In this document: positions 17,146-25,092 of the stretch, piece after piece
How the letters are laid out: the number at the start of each line of letters is the position of its first letter
Position numbering within the stretch: position 1 is the stretch's first letter
NCBI GenBank assembly: GCA_019359375.1
Contig: JAHHHL010000002.1
Span: forward strand, 1-64,000
Direction: 5' to 3'
DNA: 64,000 nucleotides
Source: Lyngbya sp. HA4199-MV5
Lineage (GTDB): Bacteria; Cyanobacteriota; Cyanobacteriia; Leptolyngbyales; Leptolyngbyaceae
Made by a program: the position numbers and the translations under genes
The notes under the pieces: generated by a model
Told to the model about the DNA's origin: nothing
Seen by the model: only the letters and a program-made list of their open reading frames with translations
The model's database searches: none

Positions 17146-18906
17146 TTAAACTCCAAGATCAGCTTTGGCGGCTTCAGCCGCTTTGAAAACCACGGCGGCT
17201 GGTAATTCTTCCCACGCAGGTTCGCTGATTTCGGCATAAAACGTTTCATCGTAAGGACGAGTCTTCACGACAACAGGCATCGGAATCGCGTGACCCAGGA
17301 TGAGCGCTTGCTGTTTGGAGTCTAGCTTTGCCAGCACCGATCGCAAGCTTTGTGCGCCTGAAACCCCGGTAAAAATGGCATCAATATCTTTTTCATCGTT
17401 GAGCAACGCAGTAATCCGAGTGCCAATCTGAGACATCACCTCGTTGTCAATGCCAGAGGGACGCTGATCCACTACCAACAGGGTCACGAAGTACTTCCGC
17501 ATTTCACGGGCGATCGTCCCGAAGATGGTCTGCCCCACCGTTGAGGGATCGAGAAAGCGATGTGCCTCTTCAATGGTGATGACCAGTTGACGGGGGCGAT
17601 CGCTCACCTTTTTGGTCTGCAAAAACTGCTCGGCTTTGCGCACATAGGCATGGTGAATACGCCGCGCAATCACATTCGTTGCCAGCATGTAAGACAACAG
17701 ATTGGACTGAGAGCCAAATTCAACCACCACATGCTTACCTGCTTCGATCGATTCCAAAATCTGTCCCACATAGTTATGCGGGCAGGTTTGGCGAATGTAC
17801 TTCAGTTCATCTAGTCGATTGAGCTTCCGCTGCAACGCCATGATGGATGACTTGCTCCCCATCTTGGTTTCACAAAACTCCTGGATTTCACCATTGCTCA
17901 TTGCCAGTAGACGCGTAATCCACGCTTTGCCAAACTCATTACGGAGAATAATCGCGTTTTCCAGGCTCGCTTCTGAGAGGTTCAGTTCGCCTCGCACCAG
18001 CATCAGATCTTCCACATCGATCTGGTCATAGCTAATGTAAAGCTCTTGGGCATCGCGCACACCCCGCCGCTTGGTTGAGTCGGGATCAAGCGTGTAAATT
18101 TGCACCTGCCCCGGAAAGAGTTGCCGCAGCCCTTTCACCGTACTGAACTGTTTGCCCTCCCGTGCCGCTTCCCAGCCGTATTCTGAGTGCATGTCAAAGA
18201 TCAGATTGACGGCAGCCTGCTTGCGGATAATGCCAGAGAGAAGCAACCGCGTCAGAAACGATTTTCCCGTTCCCGACTTCCCAAAGACTCCATTGCTACG
18301 CTCGACAAAGCGATCGAGGTCAAGACAAACGGGAACCGCCATATCGATCGGCTGACCGATCGCAAAATTCCGCCGACCGGGATCATCCTCCCAACCAAAC
18401 ACGGCTCGAAAATCTCGCTCACTGGCATCGTATACCTGACTAAAATGACCCGGAATCGTCTTCACGGGAAGAAGTTCAATATCCGCACTCGTTTGAGCAG
18501 AATAAGAAGAAAGTTTTGAGTTGGGTTTTAACCCCTGACCCCTCACCCCTGACCCTTGACTCCTCTCCCCTCTCCCCTCGCCCCTCACTCCTCTCTCCTC
18601 TCCCTTCCCCTCCCCCGGCGTAAACATCAACATCGGCGTTAAGTTAATCGTGCCAAAGGTGCCTGTTCCAGCTAGCACTTCTTGTAAAAAGCTGTTGGGA
18701 TCCGGCGGATTTGCCAAAATGCGGGGACTGCCTGTGCCCAGAGACACATCCGTTAACATGCAAAAGAAGCGCGATCGCATCCCCTGCACCACCAAAAATT
18801 TACCGACACGCATGTCTTCGACAAACACGTCGGGGTGTAATCGCACTTCTAGCCCCTGGCTAAGCGAACCCTGAACAACAGAGCCGAGTGGCTGCTCTAG
18901 CGTCAT
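17146..18906 (-). CDS. HerA/FtsK-like ATP-binding protein (DUF87)
   Basis: The 586-residue protein is a HerA-type P-loop ATPase. An N-terminal HAS-barrel-like region (about 1-95) is followed by the ATPase core with Walker A GKSGTGKSF (209-217) and Walker B LVITIEEAHR (441-450). HerA homologues work with NurA in DNA end resection in archaea. Bacterial ones are more varied and can act in defence islands or as DNA translocases. No NurA-like gene is adjacent. Residues about 98-130 are low complexity (EGKGEERGVRGEGRGERSQG). They match a DNA stretch at 18535-18615 that reads like the GAGTGAGGAG intergenic repeats elsewhere in this genome, so the gene seems to have absorbed a repeat in frame. The function in this strain is unknown. 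Confidence 0.85.
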   Translation of the reverse strand: MTLEQPLGSVVQGSLSQGLEVRLHPDVFVEDMRVGKFLVVQGMRSRFFCMLTDVSLGTGSPRILANPPDPNSFLQEVLAGTGTFGTINLTPMLMFTPGEGKGEERGVRGEGRGERSQGSGVRGQGLKPNSKLSSYSAQTSADIELLPVKTIPGHFSQVYDASERDFRAVFGWEDDPGRRNFAIGQPIDMAVPVCLDLDRFVERSNGVFGKSGTGKSFLTRLLLSGIIRKQAAVNLIFDMHSEYGWEAAREGKQFSTVKGLRQLFPGQVQIYTLDPDSTKRRGVRDAQELYISYDQIDVEDLMLVRGELNLSEASLENAIILRNEFGKAWITRLLAMSNGEIQEFCETKMGSKSSIMALQRKLNRLDELKYIRQTCPHNYVGQILESIEAGKHVVVEFGSQSNLLSYMLATNVIARRIHHAYVRKAEQFLQTKKVSDRPRQLVITIEEAHRFLDPSTVGQTIFGTIAREMRKYFVTLLVVDQRPSGIDNEVMSQIGTRITALLNDEKDIDAIFTGVSGAQSLRSVLAKLDSKQQALILGHAIPMPVVVKTRPYDETFYAEISEPAWEELPAAVVFKAAEAAKADLGV

Positions 18907-19842
18907 TCACTAACCCCATATGCTCACGACTTAAGCTTGATCGCAGACAAGCTTGATGGCAGACAACTGTTCACAGCATGGTTGGTGGAGGGTGCCTTGA
19001 ACCCTGACTTAAAGCAGATATACTACTCAGCAAGACAAGTGTACCACTTTGCCCAGGGTATGCAAGCACATCACCTTACTTCGGGATCAGGATTGGGGCA
19101 AGAAAAGGGTAAACCGATGAGACTGAGAATGCCAAAATCACAGCCCGGACTTTAGCCAATTCAAGCAGTATGGCAAAGTGGGCTAGGGCGCGTCATCAAT
19201 TCAGCTTGAAACCTTTGGTATCAGCATTGTCGCGCCCGCCCCAACACACGAGGCTAGGAGCTGGAACTCATGCTGTAAGCGATGTGTAGTCGTCATTGAT
19301 GACAGCCCCTAGACCAGCAATCCAAGCATGCTTTTGATGTTTTTACCCGATCGGTTGGTGGATTAGCGGATGGAAAAAGTCGAGTTGAGAACACTGCTCT
19401 CAAGCCGTTTTGGATAAGGTCAGTTCGCGCAAAAAACTCAATTAAGAAAGATTGCTAATAGTTACAATTGCGTCAGCAAACGATTATGTCTCTGACCTGT
19501 AAGCCTGCTAGTAAAATCTCCTCAAACGTTGATTAAACCCGAGCCTTGCGCTTTCTCTGGACGTGTTCTTTTGCTTTTGCAGCGTTACAAAAGTTAAGTG
19601 GACTCGGTGCATTGGTTAAGCGGTTCACGTAAAAGAGTGTTTCGATCGGTTATGCAGCCATTGTTTGAAGATGTAACGGTCGATCGCGATCGGCTTGACA
19701 AATATTCACAAGCATCGCTGAAAAATCAAAAAGAATCTCAATATTATGAGACTAGGTAAGAAATACCTACATCAGGTAAACCTTACCGAACATTCATTCC
19801 TCAGCTACGGATTTCCTGTAGTTTCTAGCAATTATTACCACT
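18907..19842. other. Intergenic region upstream of psbA with MITE copy D
   Basis: About 940 bp hold no supported gene; a 72-codon plus-strand frame at 18937-19155 lacks family features. MITE copy D occupies 19183-19312. Nearer psbA there is TTGACA at 19695 and TATTAT at 19742, but their spacing is not that of a standard promoter, so no start site is claimed. A long untranslated leader is common for psbA. Confidence 0.45.
19183..19312. mobile_element. MITE family 1, copy D
   Basis: This 130 bp copy is bounded by CTAG at both ends, with left end GGGCGCGTCATCAATTCAGC and right end ending ATTGATGACAGCCCCTAG. Its body aligns with copies A-C. It lies in the upstream region of psbA, about 530 bp before its ATG, and after the HerA-like gene start. 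Confidence 0.8.
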
Positions 19843-20925
19843 ATGACGACAACCATTCAAAGACGCGAAAGCGGCAGTGCATGGGATCGGTTCTGCAATT
19901 GGGTGACCAGCACCGACAACCGCCTCTATGTAGGTTGGTTCGGTGTTCTGATGATCCCCACCCTGCTGACCGCTACTATTGCGTTCATCATCGCGTTTAT
20001 TGCGGCTCCTCCAGTAGACATTGATGGCATTCGTGAGCCTGTGGCTGGCTCTCTAATGTACGGTAACAACATCATTTCTGGCGCGGTTGTGCCTTCCAGC
20101 AACGCGATCGGCTTGCACATGTACCCCATCTGGGAAGCGGCTTCCCTGGATGAGTGGCTCTACAACGGCGGTCCTTACCAGTTGGTGGTGTTCCACTTCC
20201 TGATTGGCATCTTCGCCTACATGGGTCGCCAGTGGGAACTGTCCTACCGCTTGGGGATGCGCCCCTGGATCTGCGTAGCTTACTCTGCACCCTTGGCTGC
20301 GGCTACGTCGGTTCTGTTGATCTACCCGATCGGTCAAGGCTCCTTCTCTGATGGAATGCCCCTGGGTATCTCCGGTACGTTCAACTTCATGTTCGTGTTC
20401 CAGGCTGAGCACAACATCCTGATGCACCCCTTCCACATGCTGGGGGTCGCAGGTGTGTTTGGCGGTAGCTTGTTCTCTGCGATGCACGGTTCGTTGGTGA
20501 CTTCTTCACTCGTCCGTGAAACCAGCGAGAATGAATCTGCTAACGAAGGTTACAAGTTTGGGCAAGAAGAAGAAACCTACAACATCGTCGCAGCGCACGG
20601 CTACTTCGGTCGGTTGATCTTCCAATACGCCAGCTTCAACAACTCCCGTTCGTTGCACTTCTTCCTGGGTGCATGGCCTGTGGTGGGTATCTGGCTGACG
20701 GCTCTGGGCATCAGCACGATGGCGTTTAACCTCAACGGGTTTAACTTCAACCAGTCGGTGCTGGATTCTCAAGGTCGTGTGGTGAATACCTGGGCAGACG
20801 TGCTGAACCGCGCCAACCTGGGGATGGAAGTGATGCACGAGCGCAATGCTCACAACTTCCCCCTTGACCTCGCCTCCGGTGACGCAACCCTCGTTTCAAT
20901 GCAGGCTCCCGCGATCGACGGCTAA
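19843..20925 (+). CDS. psbA: Photosystem II D1 protein, variant isoform
   Basis: This is the complete 360-residue D1 reaction-centre subunit. All key ligands and redox residues are present: Y161, H190, H198, D170, E189, H215, H272, S264, H332, E333, H337, D342 and the A344 processing site (LDLA/SGD). Residue 130 is Gln, the low-light D1:1-type residue, rather than Glu. Several positions differ from commonly seen cyanobacterial D1: A47 for Cys, M93 for Phe, A125 for Cys, L158 for Phe, and L285 for Phe. F158L occurs in the D1' group, but G80 and T286 remain, so it is not a complete D1' signature. It looks functional. The gene is followed by a strong terminator and, 1.2 kb later, by a copy of its own last 53 bp. 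Confidence 0.97.
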   Translation: MTTTIQRRESGSAWDRFCNWVTSTDNRLYVGWFGVLMIPTLLTATIAFIIAFIAAPPVDIDGIREPVAGSLMYGNNIISGAVVPSSNAIGLHMYPIWEAASLDEWLYNGGPYQLVVFHFLIGIFAYMGRQWELSYRLGMRPWICVAYSAPLAAATSVLLIYPIGQGSFSDGMPLGISGTFNFMFVFQAEHNILMHPFHMLGVAGVFGGSLFSAMHGSLVTSSLVRETSENESANEGYKFGQEEETYNIVAAHGYFGRLIFQYASFNNSRSLHFFLGAWPVVGIWLTALGISTMAFNLNGFNFNQSVLDSQGRVVNTWADVLNRANLGMEVMHERNAHNFPLDLASGDATLVSMQAPAIDG

Positions 20926-20945
20926 TTCAATCGTCTCTCGCTAAC

Positions 20946-20976
20946 CAAAAGCGCTCTCTTTACGGGGGCGCTTTTG
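20946..20976 (+). terminator. Terminator of psbA
   Basis: CAAAAGCGC-loop-GCGCTTTTG forms a 9 bp stem 20 bp after the psbA stop, ending in a T-run. It is a clear rho-independent terminator. The duplicated psbA end at 22104 lacks the GC stem. Confidence 0.8.
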
Positions 20977-21094
20977 TCTGTAAAGCAAACTGTAAATAAA
21001 AAAGTTCTATAAATCGGGTGAAAGTACGGCAGTAAGTCTGTTGAACGCTGCCAATAATGAGATAAAGAATGACAGCACTGCTGGAGTGATGATA

Positions 21095-21691
21095 GTGGCT
21101 AAAGCAAAAATGGCTAAAGCAAAGGAACCGACCGATCGCTTTCGTTCAGCAACTGACTTTCCCAAAACGGTCGAGCATCTGAATGCGTCGGATGTGCATC
21201 AACTCTATGTAGAGATGCGAGATTGCCTTATCTTTACTAACAAGAGTCGATCGCAACTGATTCGCCGTAACGAAGAGCATAAGCAGACAATATCAACGCT
21301 GCGGAATGATGCTGTTCGCTTACAGCAACTCATCAATCAAATAGACCAGGACAAACAAGCACTGGCTCAAAGTCAACAGGATGTCATTACGACTCTAAAG
21401 CAGGAAATGGGCACAATGTCTTCCCATTTGGAGCAAATTTCCGAAGCGTTTCGGGACGTTGAAGATATCGGTAGCCCAATGGGAGCAATGGCATTCCCTG
21501 TTCGCTTTAACCGCTTTTGGAAAGCGCTGAGAGCATTGATTACCTGGTGGCGAGAAGAAAATGATGATCTGGTGATCGGTTCAAGTACATCACCTGCTGC
21601 ATCACCCTTACCGTCAAAGCCAGAAGATCGCCAGGAAAAGCCACAAATGTATACTGATCCTGCATCTGTACAGCGATCGCTGCGTGAATAG
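21095..21691 (+). CDS. Uncharacterised coiled-coil protein, first gene of psbA-flanking pair
   Basis: The likely start is GTG at 21095, preceded by GGAG eight bases upstream; a TTG-initiated frame reaches 21041. The product has about 198 residues. A Lys/Ala-rich N-terminus is followed by a long heptad-like coiled coil (about residues 40-120, LIRRNEEHKQTISTLRNDAV ... LQQLINQIDQDKQALAQSQQ). A tryptophan-rich hydrophobic patch (NRFWKALRALITWWREEN) and a Ser/Pro-rich tail end it. It has no signal peptide, and I do not recognise the family. It is six bases from the next gene, with which it probably forms an operon. Confidence 0.65.
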   Translation: MAKAKMAKAKEPTDRFRSATDFPKTVEHLNASDVHQLYVEMRDCLIFTNKSRSQLIRRNEEHKQTISTLRNDAVRLQQLINQIDQDKQALAQSQQDVITTLKQEMGTMSSHLEQISEAFRDVEDIGSPMGAMAFPVRFNRFWKALRALITWWREENDDLVIGSSTSPAASPLPSKPEDRQEKPQMYTDPASVQRSLRE

Positions 21692-21697
21692 ATAAAC

Positions 21698-22093
21698 ATG
21701 GGCAAAAAACGTATCGCTCAGTTGTTGGATCAACTACAAACCAATCATGAGGCAGATCTTAAAAACGCTGCCCAAATTTTTACGGTGGCGCAGGTTGCTG
21801 TCAATCAACTGAATCAGCAAGTAGAAACCAATTCTCATATCTTGCCCTCTGCACCTTTCCAAGCGCCCGCCACATTAGATCAAGCAACATTAAAACAACG
21901 GTATGGTTCTTTCAATGAGTGCCGTAAAGCAGCGCGGCAGTTGGGCATTCAGTTTCATCGCAATCCTACATGGGCACAGCTAGTCACCGCCTTCAGCTAT
22001 TTTGATGCACTGCAAAGTCTGGTTCACGACTATACAACGACGTTTCCAGATGCCAACCTGCATAATGTCACGATGTCATTCAGGTTGAAGTAG
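21698..22093 (+). CDS. Uncharacterised small protein, second gene of psbA-flanking pair
   Basis: The 131-residue protein begins MGKKRIAQLLDQLQTNHEADL and is mainly helical by composition. There is a middle linker with Pro (SAPFQAPATLDQATLK) and a C-terminal aromatic-rich segment (FSYFDALQSLVHDYTTTF). It has no signal peptide, cysteine motif or catalytic signature and no family I recognise. It follows the coiled-coil gene by six bases, so joint translation and a physical complex are plausible. A copy of the psbA 3' end begins 11 bp after its stop. Confidence 0.6.
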   Translation: MGKKRIAQLLDQLQTNHEADLKNAAQIFTVAQVAVNQLNQQVETNSHILPSAPFQAPATLDQATLKQRYGSFNECRKAARQLGIQFHRNPTWAQLVTAFSYFDALQSLVHDYTTTFPDANLHNVTMSFRLK

Positions 22094-22103
22094 CTGTCGG
22101 CTA

Positions 22104-22156
22104 ATGAAGGTTCCCGCGATCGACGGCTAATTCACTCGTCTCTCGCTAAACAAAAG
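22104..22156 (+). repeat. Second, degenerate copy of the psbA 3' end
   Basis: This 53 bp segment matches the end of psbA and its 3' flank (20899-20951) at 49 of 53 positions. It includes CCCGCGATCGACGGCTAATTC, the last codons and stop, and TCTCTCGCTAA. The GC-rich terminator stem is missing. It is either the trace of a lost tandem psbA copy or a duplicated target around the two-gene cassette between the copies. Confidence 0.8.
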
Positions 22157-22489
22157 ATTGATAAAAAGTTGGCATCATGGCAGAAAGACCTTACCCGCTG
22201 CCTCACCTCTAGACCTTTCGATCCCATACAAACTGGCAAAGCCTAGCACCATGTATTTGTGACTACAGGGAGCGTGGATAGCGGTCTTGCTTAACTTTGA
22301 TCTGTATCCATTTCCTGCTTCGCTTGCTAAGGCTCTCACTCACTGCTTCTACTCCACTAACTGAGCGATCGCTGAAACCAGAAATCTAAGCGTTTTGGTA
22401 CGCTTGAACTCTGGTCAATCTGATAGCAGGCAGTTAGCTTTGAGGCGACGATTACTTTTTCATACACCACAGCAATTTAGCGCAAAATT
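22157..22489. other. Intergenic region, no gene seen
   Basis: After the psbA-tail copy there are about 330 bp without a recognisable gene or strong hairpin. The sequence near 22440-22489 is AT-rich and may contain the promoter of the next small gene. Confidence 0.35.
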
Positions 22490-22747
22490 ATGGCTCAGAT
22501 TATTTGCCCCAATTGTAATCACACCTTTGATTCCAACAATCCCGAAAGTATAGCTACGCGATCGGCGGTTGCGGGTGCAATGGGATTAGTCGGAGCGGAA
22601 GTATGTGGAAGCATGGGTATATTGCTTGCTCCAGGTGTCGGCATTAGCGGGGTCGTTCCTGGAGCAGTTGGAGGTGCTTTCATAGGCTGGTTTACGGCGG
22701 ATCAGTTTCGTCGCTGTACAGCATGCAAAAAGGTCTTTAAAACTTAG
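22490..22747 (+). CDS. Small zinc-ribbon membrane protein
   Basis: This 85-residue protein has CPNC near the N-terminus (IICPNCNHTF) and CTAC near the C-terminus (RRCTACKKVF). Together these could bind one zinc. Between them is a Gly/Ala/Val-rich stretch (about 25-68) able to form one or two membrane helices or a glycine-zipper hairpin (GAMGLVGAEVCGSMGILLAPGVG). Zinc ribbon plus glycine zipper is seen in various small bacterial membrane proteins of unknown role. It stands alone between the psbA region and HicAB. Confidence 0.6.
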   Translation: MAQIICPNCNHTFDSNNPESIATRSAVAGAMGLVGAEVCGSMGILLAPGVGISGVVPGAVGGAFIGWFTADQFRRCTACKKVFKT

Positions 22748-22904
22748 TAGCAATCTAAGCCAAAGCGCGTAGGTAACGATTAAGCAGATATTGCTTGCTG
22801 ATTGACTATAAAACGGCTTCCAACTAAGGGTTTGCAGCATTCTATGTGTCAAAATTAATTGCTAATCCATCGTCTCCGGCTTCATTAAACTCACGATCCT
22901 AAGA

Positions 22905-23165
22905 ATGAGTCGACGAGATAAACTACTGGTCAAAATCTTACTGGGAGTCTCTGACACTGGTATTCCTTTCGAGCGACTGTGCCAACTACTAAACAGGCTT
23001 GGTTTTGAGGAACGCATTCAAGGTAGTCATCACATCTTCTCCAAGGAAGGAGTTGAAGAAATCCTCAATCTCCAGCCTAAACAAGGAAAAGCCAAAGCAT
23101 ACCAGGTTAAACAAGTTCGTAACGTAATTTTGAAATACCAACTCGGAGGTCAGGATGAAGCTTAG
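22905..23165 (+). CDS. hicA: HicA-type toxin (mRNA interferase)
   Basis: The 86-residue protein matches the HicA double-stranded RNA-binding fold: FERLCQLLNRLGFEERIQGSHHIFSKEG with the catalytic His in GSHHIF (residue about 45), followed by a basic QGKAKAYQVKQVRNVILKY helix. HicA cuts mRNA and is held by HicB. It overlaps hicB by 11 bp, typical of translational coupling. The N-terminus is slightly longer than many HicA proteins. Confidence 0.85.
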   Translation: MSRRDKLLVKILLGVSDTGIPFERLCQLLNRLGFEERIQGSHHIFSKEGVEEILNLQPKQGKAKAYQVKQVRNVILKYQLGGQDEA

Positions 23166-23367
23166 GTATGAACTGATTCTTTACTGGAGCGAGATTGATC
23201 AAGCCTTCATTGTTGAGGTGCCTGAACTACCTGGCTGTGCAGCAGATGGCGAGACGTATCAGGAAGCGGTGCAAAACGCTGAAGTTGTGATTCAGGAATG
23301 GATTCAGACTGCACAAGCTTTGGGGCGATCCATCCCAGAACCTAAAGGTCGGTTGATGTTTGCATGA
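23155..23367 (+). CDS. hicB: HicB-type antitoxin
   Basis: The 70-residue protein has the HicB RNase H-like fold: YELILYWSEIDQAFIVEVPELPGCAADGETYQEAVQNAEVVIQEWIQTA. Binding of HicA's active site is expected at the ELPGC loop. It lacks the extra C-terminal DNA-binding domain of larger HicB proteins, so repression of the operon may rely on the complex or on another factor. It overlaps hicA and completes a type II toxin-antitoxin pair. Confidence 0.85.
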   Translation: MKLRYELILYWSEIDQAFIVEVPELPGCAADGETYQEAVQNAEVVIQEWIQTAQALGRSIPEPKGRLMFA

Positions 23368-23453
23368 CGGTTTTACTGCCCACGTCCTGGCTTTCAATCG
23401 GCAAACCCTAATGCCTCTGTGTCGAGAAAACTGGCGATTCTCTTACAGAGACA

Positions 23454-23603
23454 CTACGTGAACGCCATTTCAATGACCGCTTCAATGGGATACTCAATGT
23501 CAGCTGCACGAGCAAGGAGAGCCTCTCAAATGCGCTCAGACAAGCGACCCAAAATGACTTCAGCATCAGTTAGAGAAAGTTGCTCCTGAAGGTTGGCTTG
23601 CAT
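23454..23603 (-). pseudogene. Small degraded gene with one internal stop
   Basis: Read on the minus strand from ATG at 23603, a frame of 49 codons ends at TAG (23454-23456) with a single TGA at codon 26 (23526-23528). The two halves read MQANLQEQLSLTDAEVILGR and, after the stop, EALLARAADIEYPIEAVIEM. They look like one small helical protein, but the family is not recognised. Its location between hicB and aroC suggests a decayed small gene rather than random sequence. Confidence 0.35.
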
Positions 23604-23740
23604 CGCTTCACCGCTCGGTTGGATTTGCGTATTGTAAGGGAATCGATCGCGTTCGCATAAAAGCAAAAGGCTGATGTAAAGAAATCCTTAGAGATTTTCT
23701 TATGACCCTTGCTGACAATCTGTTTCAGGCTTACCCATTG

Positions 23741-23813
23741 TGACCAAAACCTCGGAGGTTTAAGCCAAGATTTTGGTCAGATGCTTGATTTTTGGTTCAA
23801 ACCTCCGAGGTTT
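23741..23813. repeat. Paired AACCTCGGAGGTTT palindromes upstream of aroC
   Basis: AAACCTCGGAGGTTT at 23747 and AAACCTCCGAGGTTT at 23799 are each self-complementary. A larger stem is formed by TGACCAAAA (23741) with TTTTGGTCA (23771). A related imperfect palindrome, AGACCTCCGG...CGGAGGTCT, occurs at 57495-57526. They are likely dispersed palindromic repeats and may affect aroC transcription. Confidence 0.6.
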
Positions 23814-23901
23814 GCCTAAGTCCCATGTTTCATCTTCGCGATCGCAGCGGTCGATCGCCGTTTTCCGCTACGATCGCAATCTCACTTCTTCCAAACACAT
23901 C

Positions 23902-24990
23902 ATGGGCAACACCTTCGGACATCTCTTTCGCATTACCACCTTTGGCGAATCGCATGGGGGTGGGGTGGGTGTCGTCATTGATGGATGTCCGCCCAGGTTG
24001 GAGATTTCAGTCGAAGAAATTCAGGCGGAATTGAATCGGCGTAGACCAGGGCAGAGCAAGATTACTACGCCCCGTAATGAAGCCGATCAGTGCGAAATTC
24101 TCTCCGGCATTTTTGGGGGCAAAACGACGGGTACGCCGATCGCCCTCCTCGTTCGTAACAAAGACCAGCGATCGCAGGACTACGACGAGATGGCGGTGAA
24201 GTATCGTCCCTCTCATGCCGATGCCACCTACGACGAGAAGTATGGCATTCGTAACTGGCAGGGTGGGGGACGATCGTCCGCACGGGAAACGATCGGGCGG
24301 GTGGCAGCAGGGGCGATCGCTAAAAAGATTCTCCAGCAGGTGGCAGGCGTTGAAATCATTGGCTACGTCAAGCGCATTAAGGATCTCGAAGGTGTAGTTG
24401 ATCCTGAAACCGTGACGCTGGAGCAGGTTGAGAGCAACATTGTCCGTTGCCCTGATCAGGATGCTGCCGATCGCATGATTGATTTGATTGAGCAGGTACG
24501 GAAAGAAGGGGACTCGATCGGCGGAGTCGTGGAATGTGTGGCGCGTCAGGTGCCTAAAAGCTTGGGAATGCCTGTTTTTGACAAGCTAGAAGCGGATCTG
24601 GCGAAAGGCGTGATGTCTCTGCCCGCCAGCAAAGGCTTTGAGATTGGTTCTGGGTTTGCAGGCACGTTACTGACGGGGAGTGAGCATAACGATGCCTTTT
24701 ATACCGATGAACACGGCACCATTCGCACCGTCACTAATCGATCGGGCGGTGTGCAGGGCGGCATCTCCAACGGTGAAAACATCATCATTCGCGTTGCCTT
24801 CAAGCCCACAGCCACCATTCGTAAAGAACAGCGCACGGTGACAAATGCAGGCGATGAAGTGACGCTGGCAGCAAAAGGTCGTCATGATCCTTGTGTGTTA
24901 CCCCGTGCTGTGCCGATGGTGGAGGCAATGGTGGCGCTCGTGCTATGTGATCATCTGCTGCGTCAACAAGGGCAATGTGGCGTATTGTAG
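23902..24990 (+). CDS. aroC: Chorismate synthase
   Basis: The ATG at 23902 ([19 protein letters not shown]) gives a 362-residue enzyme, the usual length. An upstream frame to 23773 overlaps the palindromes and is rejected. It converts 5-enolpyruvylshikimate-3-phosphate to chorismate with reduced FMN as cofactor, the last shared step of aromatic amino acid and folate synthesis. Signatures include FGESHG, the GGRSSARET loop, and [17 protein letters not shown] near the C-terminus. It is not in an operon with other aro genes. Confidence 0.97.
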   Translation: MGNTFGHLFRITTFGESHGGGVGVVIDGCPPRLEISVEEIQAELNRRRPGQSKITTPRNEADQCEILSGIFGGKTTGTPIALLVRNKDQRSQDYDEMAVKYRPSHADATYDEKYGIRNWQGGGRSSARETIGRVAAGAIAKKILQQVAGVEIIGYVKRIKDLEGVVDPETVTLEQVESNIVRCPDQDAADRMIDLIEQVRKEGDSIGGVVECVARQVPKSLGMPVFDKLEADLAKGVMSLPASKGFEIGSGFAGTLLTGSEHNDAFYTDEHGTIRTVTNRSGGVQGGISNGENIIIRVAFKPTATIRKEQRTVTNAGDEVTLAAKGRHDPCVLPRAVPMVEAMVALVLCDHLLRQQGQCGVL

Positions 24991-25092
24991 CCAGCGTTAT
25001 CGTTGATTCGCTGATTGGGCACTCGCTGATTCGGGCACACTAAGCACGGCGCTTGCAGTCGCTTTTGTTCTCATACGGAGTGTTTGCCCTAC

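Noticed and set aside
18937-19155. 72-codon forward frame before psbA
   Set aside because: No motif, no ribosome binding site, and lies in a typical non-coding region.
19695-19747. TTGACA plus TATTAT as a psbA promoter
   Set aside because: The spacing between the two hexamers is not that of a standard promoter, so no start is called.
23773-23901. Longer N-terminus for chorismate synthase
   Set aside because: The extra codons lie in palindromic repeats; [10 protein letters not shown] at 23902 matches the family start.
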